In this document: positions 5,487-12,985 of the stretch, in pieces
Numbering within the stretch: position 1 is the first letter of the stretch
Layout of the letters: every line of letters begins with the position of its first letter
NCBI GenBank assembly: GCA_964390795.1
Contig: CAYMLQ010000144.1
Coordinates: forward strand, 1-13,101
Reading direction: 5' to 3'
Source: CAYMLQ01 sp964390795
GTDB taxonomy: Bacteria; Verrucomicrobiota; Kiritimatiellia; RFP12; UBA1067
DNA length: 13,101 bases
The notes under the pieces: generated by a model
Database searches by the model: none
What the model saw: only the letters and a program-made list of their open reading frames with translations
Told to the model about the DNA's origin: nothing
Program-made: the position numbers and the translations under genes

Positions 5487-6673
5487 AGCGCCTTATCCAA
5501 CGAACAGTTCCGCACCCGCTCCTCCTCTTGCGCGTACCGCGCCTCGAACGCGGGCGTGTACAGCTCCAGAACCTCGTGCTCGTCGAGGTCGCGCTTCAGC
5601 CGCCGCGACTCCTGGCGCACGGACTCGGTCAGCCGCCGGACCTCTTCGAACGGCAGCCGGATGCCGTGCGTCGCGAAGAAGTCCTTGACGCCCGCCGCGC
5701 CCGAATGCTTGCCCAGCGCGTAGCCATGCCCGGCCAGCCCTGCCGCCGACGGCGGGTAGGCCGCGTACGAGAGCGGGTCTTTCAGCAGGCTCCGCACATG
5801 AATGCCCGACTCGTGGCGCAGCGCCATCGCGCCCGTCACCGGCTTCGCGAGCGGCACCGGACGCCCCGAGGCTTCGGCCGTCAGCGCGCACAGCGCGGCC
5901 AGCCGCTCAGGCACCCACTCAAGCGGCATCCCCGCCGAATACTTCAGCGCAAAGAGAAGCTCCTCCAGCGGGCAGTTGCCCGCGCGCTCGCCCAGGCCGT
6001 TGACCGTGCAGTCCAGCGTGTCCGCACCCGCCTGCGTCGCAGCGAGCGCGTTCGCCACAGCCATACCCAGATCGTTGTGCGCGTGAAACGACACGTCTAG
6101 AGTGGGTGCGGCAGCCCTCACGCGAGAGATCAGCGCGGCAGTCGTAATAGGATTGAGGATACCCACCGTATCCGATACCCGCACGCGGAATGCGCCCGAG
6201 GCCGCGACCACGCGGACGACCCGGTCGAGAAACGCGGGGTCGGCGCGCCCCGCATCCTGCAGCCCCACCGAAAACGCGCACCCCGTGTGCACCGCGAAAG
6301 GCAGCACGCTGTCGAGGTGGTGCAGCACCCAGTCGCGACAGCGGTCCATCGAGCCCAGCAGAATGTCGGAGACCGGAAACGAGACGTTCACGGTTTTGAT
6401 CCCGGCCTTGGCCGCGTAGTAGATGTCCTCCTCCAGCGCCCGGCACCAGCACGAGAGCCGCATCTTAAACCCCTGTGCGGCCAGCACGCGCAGGCCGCCC
6501 AGCTCCTCGGCGCCCAGCGCGGCCGAGCCGACCTCCGCCTCGTCCACGCCCAGGCTGTCGAGCGCCGCCGCGATGCGGAGCTTGTCGGCCAGCGAGAACA
6601 CCACTCCCGGCGCCTGCTCCCCGTCGCGCAGGGTCGTGTCGCTGAAATTCAGTTTGCCTGTTGTGTCAAACAT
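5483..6673 (-). CDS. nifV: homocitrate synthase, NifV type
   Basis: Condenses acetyl-CoA and 2-oxoglutarate to (R)-homocitrate, the organic ligand of the nitrogenase FeMo-cofactor. The 396-residue protein is a single DRE-TIM barrel plus a C-terminal helical part and lacks the LeuA regulatory domain. Visible motifs are SDTTLRDGEQAPG (11-23), with the R-D-E catalytic and metal residues, the NifV-like blocks SCWCRALEED (about 74-83) and VSFPVSDILL (97-106), the metal ligands HAHND (197-201), NGLGERAGN (225-233), HESGIHV and GKHSG. From memory these agree better with Azotobacter NifV than with isopropylmalate or citramalate synthases. The ATG at 6673 has AAAGGAG four bases upstream, which excludes longer in-frame starts. 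It lies 157 bases after modA and overlaps modB by ATGA, so it sits inside the molybdate transporter operon. Confidence 0.9.
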   Translation of the reverse strand: MFDTTGKLNFSDTTLRDGEQAPGVVFSLADKLRIAAALDSLGVDEAEVGSAALGAEELGGLRVLAAQGFKMRLSCWCRALEEDIYYAAKAGIKTVNVSFPVSDILLGSMDRCRDWVLHHLDSVLPFAVHTGCAFSVGLQDAGRADPAFLDRVVRVVAASGAFRVRVSDTVGILNPITTAALISRVRAAAPTLDVSFHAHNDLGMAVANALAATQAGADTLDCTVNGLGERAGNCPLEELLFALKYSAGMPLEWVPERLAALCALTAEASGRPVPLAKPVTGAMALRHESGIHVRSLLKDPLSYAAYPPSAAGLAGHGYALGKHSGAAGVKDFFATHGIRLPFEEVRRLTESVRQESRRLKRDLDEHEVLELYTPAFEARYAQEEERVRNCSLDKAL

Positions 6674-6830
6674 CTTGCTCCTTTCACCCTTGCCATCACG
6701 GTTGCCATTAACCGGTTCATGATCGAATCTCCGTTCTTTGCTTTCTAACTCATCTCTGGACGGCGCGCGAGGACGCTCGCCCTCCATGTGTGCCACGGGC
6801 GTCATTGCCCCTGCACAAGAACTCAGGGAA
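6674..6830 (-). other. modA-nifV spacer
   Basis: A 157-base gap between the modA stop and the nifV start. It has a small GCGAG/CTCGC stem (6767-6780) that could define the modA mRNA end, and the strong nifV ribosome site AAAGGAG (6678-6684). No T-run terminator or promoter was recognised, so read-through from modA is likely. A 23-codon frame (6649-6720) overlaps the nifV start but is not supported. Confidence 0.4.
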
Positions 6831-7586
6831 TCACTCAGCCACAAGGAACCCGAGCCCGCGAAACACAGCGGCCGACTCGGGTGTCTTCAGATAATCGAGG
6901 AACGCCTGAGCCTCAGCTGGGTTCTTTGCATTTTTAGCCACGCCGCCCGCCAACTCGATCGTCGTGCCGCCGGGGGCAACGTACTCCGCGAGCGTCGTGA
7001 GTCCCGCGTCCTTCGCGGCCACGAGATCCGCGCCGTACACGAACCCCACGTCCACAACACCCTGCCGCAGCCACAGCAGAACTTCGCGAACGTTTGAGCC
7101 CTGCACGAATCTCGCGCTGGAAACCTCCCACAGCTTTTCGCTTTCGAGCAGCTTCTTGGTGTAGCGGCCAACCGGCACCGAAGCGGGATTGCCGATGCCG
7201 ATTTTTCTGGCTCCCTCCAGCCACGACGCTAACGTACCGCCTTGAGTCGCGGCACCTGCGCCTGCAACGGCGACCAAGGTATTCGCCGCCACAAGGCGCA
7301 CGCTGCCGGCCACAACCACCTCGTCCACGTTCGTCTCCGCGCCGCCGAACCAGCGGTCAGCGCCGATGAATACGTCGCAGGGCGCGCCCTTCAGGAGCTG
7401 CGCGCGCAGCATCCCGGTCGAACCGCAGACGAAGGTGAGTTTGACACCGGGATGACCCCGTAAGTAGAGCGGCTCGACGGCCTTCATCACGTCCGTGAGA
7501 CTGGCCGCCGCCGCCACAAAGACCTCGCCCGCACGCGCGCACTCCGCCACCAGACCAGCCAGTATCATTACCAGCAGTGTTCTCAT
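6831..7586 (-). CDS. modA: periplasmic molybdate-binding protein
   Basis: Captures molybdate in the periplasm and delivers it to ModBC. From the ATG at 7586 the protein has 251 residues: a signal peptide (RTLLVMILAGLVAE, cleavage about ARA-GE at 20), then the ModA signature AAAASLTDVMKAV (25-37), whose Ser29 should contact the oxyanion, and FVCGSTGMLRAQLL, whose Ser56 should be a second ligand. GAPCDVFIGAD and IGNPASVPVGRY follow, both typical of the family. The start is preceded by GAGG six bases upstream. An ATG at 7598 is in frame four codons earlier with a weaker site and is the main alternative. A Cys at 16 does not fit a lipobox because a Glu precedes it. It is the first gene of the modA-nifV-modBC cluster and has its own upstream regulatory region. 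Confidence 0.92.
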   Translation of the reverse strand: MRTLLVMILAGLVAECARAGEVFVAAAASLTDVMKAVEPLYLRGHPGVKLTFVCGSTGMLRAQLLKGAPCDVFIGADRWFGGAETNVDEVVVAGSVRLVAANTLVAVAGAGAATQGGTLASWLEGARKIGIGNPASVPVGRYTKKLLESEKLWEVSSARFVQGSNVREVLLWLRQGVVDVGFVYGADLVAAKDAGLTTLAEYVAPGGTTIELAGGVAKNAKNPAEAQAFLDYLKTPESAAVFRGLGFLVAE

Positions 7587-7656
7587 CGTATCCCTCATTG
7601 TTTCCGCCGTTCCGCACCGGTGGACATTCACAGGCGCGCACGGCATGAGGTCTATC

Positions 7657-7671
7657 GCAAATCTCGGGCCA
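7657..7671 (-). promoter_or_regulatory. candidate sigma-54 (-24/-12) promoter of modA
   Basis: On the minus strand, TGGCCCGAGATTTGC matches the sigma-54 consensus TGGCACG-N4-TTGC at all but one core position, with the invariant GG and GC at exactly the required spacing. The start would be near 7645, about 60 bases before the modA ATG. Sigma-54 control is common for nif-linked genes, which fits the nifV inside this operon. No TGT-N10-ACA NifA site was found upstream, so the activator is open. Confidence 0.5.
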
Positions 7672-7696
7672 TGCCCAACAGAGCCTCGCAACAATG

Positions 7697-7726
7697 ATTA
7701 TAAATAATTTATGAATAACAAGTTAT
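7697..7726 (-). promoter_or_regulatory. AT-rich palindromic box with a TATAAT element upstream of modA
   Basis: On the minus strand, a perfect TATAAT (7697-7702) abuts two palindromes: ATAAATAATTTAT (7700-7712, perfect around its centre) and ATAACAAGTTAT (7715-7726, 5-bp arms). The second would overlap a weak -35 (TAACTT, 17-base spacer). This could be a second, sigma-70 promoter with a regulator site (a ModE-like protein is one option), or an enhancer box for the sigma-54 element about 30 bases downstream. The sequence does not match the E. coli ModE box closely. Confidence 0.4.
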
Positions 7727-7742
7727 GATGTTGTCATCCGGA

Positions 7743-7798
7743 CTGGAATGCCTCTCTCTTTGCGCGTCAGATTGGGAAATATCTTTCCTCAATTCCAG
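7743..7798. other. nested inverted repeats in the divergent region
   Basis: CTGGAAT (7743-7749) and ATTCCAG (7792-7798) flank an inner hairpin at 7771-7793 (ATTGGGAAA / TTTCC-CAAT, nine pairs with one bulged base and a 4-base loop). The two structures share bases at 7792-7793. No T-run follows on either strand, so it is not a normal terminator. Confidence 0.35.
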
Positions 7799-7908
7799 AA
7801 AGCCTCCAAAAGCGTCGCTTGTCCCGTCACGAACGGCAAGGGCATCGAACTGACCGTCAGCCCGGACTGGATTCCGCCGCTCGCCCGGCCTTCAGCACAG
7901 ACTCCTGA

Positions 7909-7937
7909 TTGCGCCCCGCCGTGCATTGGGGTATCAT
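7909..7937 (+). promoter_or_regulatory. candidate promoter of the CotH-domain gene
   Basis: TTGCGC (7909-7914) and TATCAT (7932-7937) are separated by 17 bases. The -10 box matches 5 of 6 positions and the -35 box only 3. The predicted start near 7944 gives a leader of about 28 bases to the ATG at 7972, with AAGGGG at 7960-7965 as the ribosome site. Confidence 0.4.
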
Positions 7938-7971
7938 TATGCTTTCGCTTCGAGGCATGAAGGGGTGTGTA

Positions 7972-10900
7972 ATGCAAACGAGTCCGCCGCTGTTCGTCCG
8001 CGACCGACATTGGAGACATGTGGTCGCCTGTGCAGCAGGCGCCCTGCTTGCCGTTGTGTCAACGCCCCGGCCGTCGCACGGCGCTGTGTGGATCAACGAG
8101 TTCGTCGCCGAGAACAGCGCCGGCCAGACGAACGCGTCAGGCAAGGCCGCCGACTGGATTGAGCTGTATAACGACGCGCCCGAAGCGGTCGCTCTCGGCG
8201 GCTGGCACCTCACCGACGACGCCTCAGATCCGACCCAATGGCGCGTCCCGGACGGCACGTCGATCGCCTCCAACGGCTACCTGGTCATCTTCGCGGACAG
8301 CTCCGCCGTTTCCGTCACAAACAACGAGCTGCACGCCAACTTTAGCCTTTCAAAGGACGGCGAATACCTCGCCCTCGTCCAGCCCGACGGACTGACCCTC
8401 GCCGACGCCTTCGCCCCCCTCTTCCCGCCTCAATACGCCGACGTGTCTTTTGGGCACGCGCCGCTCGTGCGCGAACTGGTGGGGGCCGGCACCCCCGCTC
8501 GCTACCGCGTCCCCAACGCCGCCGGCACGGCGCCGTGGCAGCCTGCCTCGGGGGCTCTGGGTTTCAGCGGCGTCAGCGGCACCTTCACCGTGCGCTACTA
8601 CGAGATGAATGCCGCCATCAACTCCATCGACGCTGCTGAAGCCATGGTCGCGAACAGCGCCTACTGGAAGACTGACCGAAGCTACCCCATCGTCGAACAG
8701 CACGGCACCATCAACTTCCACGCCAACTCCGGCTCAGGTTTCTTCGCAAACGACGTTCGCTTCCCTGGGCATGCGTACATCGGCGAGGACAGAGAGCGCT
8801 TCGTGGTCGTGACCGACGGGTCGCTCTATGTTCCGGCCGCGGGTCAATGGACGTTCTGCGTGGGCAGCGATGACGGCTTCCGCCTGCGCCTCAGCGGGCA
8901 CGGCGCGAGCTTCGTGTCCGAGTATGTCAACGGGCGCGGGTTCGGCACGACGCTCGCGACCTTCACCTTTCCCGAGGCGGGCGTCTACAGCCTGAACCTC
9001 ATTTTCAACGAGAACGGCGGCGGCGCCACCCTGGAGTTTTCCGCCGCACAAGGTTACCAGTCCGAATTCTCGCCCGCCTCCTTCCATCTGACGGGCGACC
9101 CCGTAGGCCAGCTCCTGCACGCGGGCGCCATCGGCACTCTCATCGAGACCGATGTGGGAACGCCGATGACCAACGTCAACGCCAGGCTCGACGCGGCCTG
9201 GAGTTTCGTCCTCGCATCCCCTCCCGCTCCGGAAGATACAGTCACACTCTCGGTGCGCTGTGCGGACGGCTTCGCTACAGCCCTCAACGGCATCCCCCTC
9301 GCTGCGTTCAACGTCCCCTCTCCCTTGGCATGGAACAGCGCGGCCTCCGCCGCGCGTCTGCCCGAAGCTGTCGCCCAGTGGCTGACTTACGCGGTGCCCG
9401 CCTCAGCGCTGACCGCCGGAACCAACACCTTGGGCATCACCGCCCTGAACGATTCCGCCACGAACACCGAGTTCCTGATCCAGCCCCGGCTGCTTTGGCG
9501 TTCAGCCGCTCGTGCCCCTTTTTTTTTCAAAACGCCCACCCCATGCGCGGCCAACGGACAAGGCTATTCCGCGCCCACGCCCAAGGTCGGCGTCAGCGAA
9601 CCCCGCGGCTACAAGACCGCGCCCTTCAGCGCCACACTCTCCTGCGCCGACGCCGCGGCGCTCATCCGCTACACCCTCGACGGCAGCACGCCGGGCCTGA
9701 ACTCTCCGGCCTACTCCGCGCCCCTCACCATCGAGCGTACCACCACCTTGCGCGCCGCCGTCGTCGATCCCGAAGCAGTGAGGCAACACGTCACCACCGT
9801 CACCTGGCTCTTCCTCGAAGACATCGTGCAGCAAGGCGCGACAACGCCCTCGGGCTGGCCCGCCTCCGGGCAGGTCAACTCGCAGGTCATGGAGTACGGC
9901 ATGAGGGCGCTGACCGTCGCGGGCGACCCCTTGCGGCTGCGGAACGGCATGACCAACGCGATCCCGTCCCTCTCGCTGGTCACCGACCTTCCCAACCTCT
10001 TCAACCCGCAGACGGGAATCTACGTCAACCCCGGGAATGACGGCCTCGACTGGGAGCGCCCCGTTGCCGTGGAACTGATCGACCCCGTGCGCGGCACCAA
10101 CTTCGAATTCCGCATCGACGCCGGCCTGCGCATCCGCGGCGCGTTCAGCCGCACCACGGGAAATCCCAAGCATTCCTTCCGCCTTTTCTTCCGGTCGGAG
10201 TACGGCGAGTCCAAGCTGAAGTTCAAACTCTTCGACGATGAGGGCGCCGGCGAGTTTGACAAGGTGGATTTGCGAACCTCGCAGAACTATTCGTGGGCCT
10301 ACGAGAACAGCGCAGCCGAGACCTTTATCCGCGAGACCTTCTCGCGCGACACTCAGCGCGACATGGGCATGCCCTACACCCGCAGCCGCTACTACCATCT
10401 CTACCTCAACGGCCAATACTGGGGACTCTACCAGACGCAGGAGCGCGGCGACGCCGACTATGCGGCGACCAACCTCGGAGGCAAGAGCGACGGCTGGGAC
10501 TGCATCAAGACCACTCAGCCGGGCTATACCACATCTGCGGCCGACGGCACCTTCGACGCCTTCCACGCGCTCCACAACCTCGCCCTCAACCAGGGCTTCA
10601 GCGGAGCCTACTCGAATAACTACGGGCGGGCGCGCGGGCTAAATCCCGACGGCGCGGCCAACACCAACTACCCGGTCTACCTAGATCCGGACAACCTGAT
10701 CGTCTACATGCTCTCGGCCTACTACGCCGGCGACCCCGACTCGCCGGTCTCCATCTGGGGCGGCTTCCCCAACAACATGTACGGGCTGTACCGCCGCGAC
10801 AAGCCGAGCGGCTTCAAGTGGCTGCGCCACGACGCCGAACACTCGCTCGGCGCCCACGGCGGCTATCCCGTCACCTGCGACACCACCTACGCCGGCGCCG

Positions 10901-12804
10901 ACTTCACGACCCAGGCGAGCTTCAACCCCGCGACGCTCCACCAGCGGCTCTGCGGCCATCCCGACTACCGCATGCGCTTCTCCGACCTCGTGCAAAAGCA
11001 CCTCTACGGCGACGGTGCGCTCACGCCCACCAACGCCCAGACGCGCTTCCGCAGCCGCATGAGCGAACTCGACCTCGCCATCATCGCCGAGTCCGCCCGC
11101 TGGGGCCGCGGCAAGACGCGCGACGCGAACTGGCTGCCCGCCTGCAACACCGTGCTCAACACGTACCTCAGCCAGCGGCGCGATCTCGTCGTCAACCACT
11201 TCCGCAACCGCGGCTGGCTCTCCCGGTTGGAGGTGCCACGCTTCTCGACCAACAACGCCGCCGTGCCTGCTGGCCACCCGCTGCGCATCAGCGCCACCAA
11301 CGCCTTCTTCTACACCGCCGACGGCTCCGACCCGCGCCTGCCAGGCGGCGGACTGAACCCTGCGGCGATCGCCGTCACCCAGAGCCTCGGACAGGCTTTC
11401 CAGCCGGCGACGCTCATCTCGCGCGGAGCGAACTGGCGCTACTCAGACCGCGGCGCGGAACCCGCGCCCACAAACAGCCTCGCCTGGCGCGACGCCGGCT
11501 ACCCCGACGCCGCCTGGCCCCAAGGCCCCGCCGTCCTCGGCTTCGCGGGCAGCGCCACCGTCAATCCGGTCGCCACCGTCACACGCCGCTACGTCAACGG
11601 CGTCTCCGGTGCGCAGGTCACGACCACCTACTTCAGGCGGGTCTTCACGCTCGACTCGCTCGACGGTATCAGCGGGCTCGCCCTCGAACTCCTCCGTGAC
11701 GACGGCGCCATCGTCTATCTGAACGGCTCCGAGATCCTGCGCGAGCTCATGCCCGCCGGAAGCGTGACGTACGCCACCTGGTCCAGCGCCACCGTCGGCT
11801 CGCCCGACCAGAACACCTATTTCGCCCGGTCGGCCAACGCTGCCGGGTTGCTGCGCGCCGGCACGAACGTCGTCGCCGTCGAACTGCACCAGTGCAACGC
11901 CTCCAGCTCCGACCTCTACTTCGACCTTTCTCTGACCACGGTCGTCGACGCGGCTCAAACCTCAGCCTACCGCGCCGACGTGCCGGTCACGAACGACCTC
12001 GCCATTCTCGCGCGCGCCTACAACGGCACCGAGTGGAGCGCGCTCGCCGAGGCTTCGCTGTCGCTCGCGTCTCTGCCGCAGGATTACACCCGCCTGCGCG
12101 TGTCGGAACTCATGTACGCGCCGCCCGCCCCCGCCAAGGGCAGCCCCTACGACAATGACGACTTCGCCTGGCTCGAGCTTCGCAATACCGGCACCGCCGC
12201 GCTCGACCTGTCGGGCGTCCGCTTCGCAGCCGGCATCAGCCACACCTTCGCGCCCTCCAGCCTGCCCGCCGGCGCGCGCTTGGTGCTGGCCAAAAACCCC
12301 GCCGCGTTCGCCACGCTCTACCCGACCAACGCCCTCCGCCTGACCGCATGGGACAGCGGCAACCTCGCCCGCAAAGGCGAAACCCTGTCGCTCGTGGATC
12401 CAGACGGCACCCACCTCCTGACCTTTACCTACTCCAACACGTGGCACCCGTCCACCTACAACGCAACCCTCTCGCTCGTGGCCGTGAACCTCGCGGCCGC
12501 AGAGCCGCTCTGGAGCACGTCCGCCCAGTGGCGACCCTGCCACACGCCATGCGGCTCGCCCGGCCTCCCCGACGCCCCGCGCTTCATCGCCGCCCGCGCC
12601 ATCGCCGGCGGCCAGATGCTGCTCGACGCCGAGGGCCTCGAGGGAAACGTCGAACTCTGGTTCGCCGAGGATCTGCAGAGCTGGCGTCTCAGCCCGCCCG
12701 CAGCCTGGAGCCTGCAAGGCGACACGCTCACCATCGACACGCAAAGTCCCGCCCTGCCGCCGGGCGGCCGGGGGTTCTTCCAGCTCCGCCTGCGCGACGA
12801 GTGA
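7972..12804 (+). CDS. large exported CotH-kinase / lamin-tail multidomain protein
   Basis: Predicted surface or secreted protein of 1610 residues. ATG 7972 is chosen because AAGGGG lies six bases upstream. In-frame ATGs at 7939 and 7957 are less well placed. Order of parts: signal peptide (RDRHWRH, then VVACAAGALLAVVS, cleavage near residue 37); lamin-tail domain (about 39-160, VWINEFVAEN...DWIELYN); PA14-like sugar-binding domain (about 205-365); chitobiase C-terminal-like segment (about 546-600, IRYTLDGSTPGLNSPAYS); CotH kinase-like domain (about 664-1079) with GLRIRGAFSR, NGQYWGLYQTQERGD (from 813) and FKWLRHDAEHSLG (Asp954, Glu956); jelly-roll, beta-galactosidase-like module (about 1142-1325); second lamin-tail domain (about 1378-1505); and a C-terminal beta-rich tail ending in GRGFFQLRLRDE. 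This domain mix is typical of Planctomycetes and Verrucomicrobia. CotH proteins are atypical protein kinases, but the substrate here is unknown. Confidence 0.9.
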   Translation: MQTSPPLFVRDRHWRHVVACAAGALLAVVSTPRPSHGAVWINEFVAENSAGQTNASGKAADWIELYNDAPEAVALGGWHLTDDASDPTQWRVPDGTSIASNGYLVIFADSSAVSVTNNELHANFSLSKDGEYLALVQPDGLTLADAFAPLFPPQYADVSFGHAPLVRELVGAGTPARYRVPNAAGTAPWQPASGALGFSGVSGTFTVRYYEMNAAINSIDAAEAMVANSAYWKTDRSYPIVEQHGTINFHANSGSGFFANDVRFPGHAYIGEDRERFVVVTDGSLYVPAAGQWTFCVGSDDGFRLRLSGHGASFVSEYVNGRGFGTTLATFTFPEAGVYSLNLIFNENGGGATLEFSAAQGYQSEFSPASFHLTGDPVGQLLHAGAIGTLIETDVGTPMTNVNARLDAAWSFVLASPPAPEDTVTLSVRCADGFATALNGIPLAAFNVPSPLAWNSAASAARLPEAVAQWLTYAVPASALTAGTNTLGITALNDSATNTEFLIQPRLLWRSAARAPFFFKTPTPCAANGQGYSAPTPKVGVSEPRGYKTAPFSATLSCADAAALIRYTLDGSTPGLNSPAYSAPLTIERTTTLRAAVVDPEAVRQHVTTVTWLFLEDIVQQGATTPSGWPASGQVNSQVMEYGMRALTVAGDPLRLRNGMTNAIPSLSLVTDLPNLFNPQTGIYVNPGNDGLDWERPVAVELIDPVRGTNFEFRIDAGLRIRGAFSRTTGNPKHSFRLFFRSEYGESKLKFKLFDDEGAGEFDKVDLRTSQNYSWAYENSAAETFIRETFSRDTQRDMGMPYTRSRYYHLYLNGQYWGLYQTQERGDADYAATNLGGKSDGWDCIKTTQPGYTTSAADGTFDAFHALHNLALNQGFSGAYSNNYGRARGLNPDGAANTNYPVYLDPDNLIVYMLSAYYAGDPDSPVSIWGGFPNNMYGLYRRDKPSGFKWLRHDAEHSLGAHGGYPVTCDTTYAGADFTTQASFNPATLHQRLCGHPDYRMRFSDLVQKHLYGDGALTPTNAQTRFRSRMSELDLAIIAESARWGRGKTRDANWLPACNTVLNTYLSQRRDLVVNHFRNRGWLSRLEVPRFSTNNAAVPAGHPLRISATNAFFYTADGSDPRLPGGGLNPAAIAVTQSLGQAFQPATLISRGANWRYSDRGAEPAPTNSLAWRDAGYPDAAWPQGPAVLGFAGSATVNPVATVTRRYVNGVSGAQVTTTYFRRVFTLDSLDGISGLALELLRDDGAIVYLNGSEILRELMPAGSVTYATWSSATVGSPDQNTYFARSANAAGLLRAGTNVVAVELHQCNASSSDLYFDLSLTTVVDAAQTSAYRADVPVTNDLAILARAYNGTEWSALAEASLSLASLPQDYTRLRVSELMYAPPAPAKGSPYDNDDFAWLELRNTGTAALDLSGVRFAAGISHTFAPSSLPAGARLVLAKNPAAFATLYPTNALRLTAWDSGNLARKGETLSLVDPDGTHLLTFTYSNTWHPSTYNATLSLVAVNLAAAEPLWSTSAQWRPCHTPCGSPGLPDAPRFIAARAIAGGQMLLDAEGLEGNVELWFAEDLQSWRLSPPAAWSLQGDTLTIDTQSPALPPGGRGFFQLRLRDE

Positions 12805-12897
12805 CGCGAACAGCGCCCGCACCCTTCCAACGGTGTTTCCGCCCGATCTGGGTATCTGGGTGCCGACCATAAAACGGGATGTCAAATGCGTTACCCC

Positions 12898-12917
12898 CGG
12901 CGCGGGAAGCCGCGCCG
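12898..12917 (+). terminator. GC-rich hairpin after the CotH gene
   Basis: A perfect 8-bp stem, CGGCGCGG (12898-12905) with CCGCGCCG (12910-12917), closed by a GAAG tetraloop, about 95 bases after the stop codon. It is very stable but not followed by a T-run, so it probably acts as a 3' stabiliser or as a factor-assisted terminator. Confidence 0.45.
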
Positions 12918-12940
12918 CTCCCGGACTGTCACATGCTTAT

Positions 12941-12978
12941 GTGGCCGTGAAAACAAGAAGCCATCGCTTCACGGCCAC
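12941..12978 (-). terminator. 11-bp hairpin between convergent genes
   Basis: GTGGCCGTGAA (12941-12951) and TTCACGGCCAC (12968-12978) are perfect inverted copies with a 16-base loop. On the minus strand it begins seven bases after the stop of the SGNH hydrolase gene, so it probably ends that transcript. It may also serve the CotH transcript. An alternative inner stem GAAGC/GCTTC (12957-12970) would compete with it. Confidence 0.5.
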
Positions 12979-12985
12979 GTTCGCA

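Larger units (their letters stand above)
7587..7971. other. divergent regulatory region between modA and the CotH gene
   Basis: A 385-bp region that holds the sigma-54-like modA element (7657-7671), an AT-rich palindromic box (7697-7726), an inverted-repeat cluster (7743-7798) and the promoter and ribosome site for the CotH protein (7909-7965). The part at about 7800-7905 shows nothing that I can assign. Short frames across it are not supported by ribosome sites or by similarity that I recognise. Confidence 0.5.

Noticed and set aside
6649..6720. 23-codon frame overlapping the nifV start (ATG 6720), with GGAG eight bases upstream
   Set aside because: It could be a leader peptide, but nothing in its sequence (no regulatory codon run) supports it, and chance frames of this size are frequent.
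6781..6800. TGGCAC upstream of nifV as a second sigma-54 promoter
   Set aside because: The GC dinucleotide is two bases too far away and no TTGC follows.
7587..7690. Possible molybdenum-cofactor riboswitch in the modA leader
   Set aside because: I could not match the conserved segments of the Moco motif to the leader. A covariance-model search would decide.
7673..7830. NifA upstream activator site (TGT-N10-ACA)
   Set aside because: Each TGT in the region was checked and none has ACA at the required distance; the nearest is TGT-N10-ACG.
9502..10575. 357-codon frame antisense to the CotH gene
   Set aside because: The sense strand encodes clear domains, and the antisense product is a Val/Gly/Ala/Arg-rich shadow.
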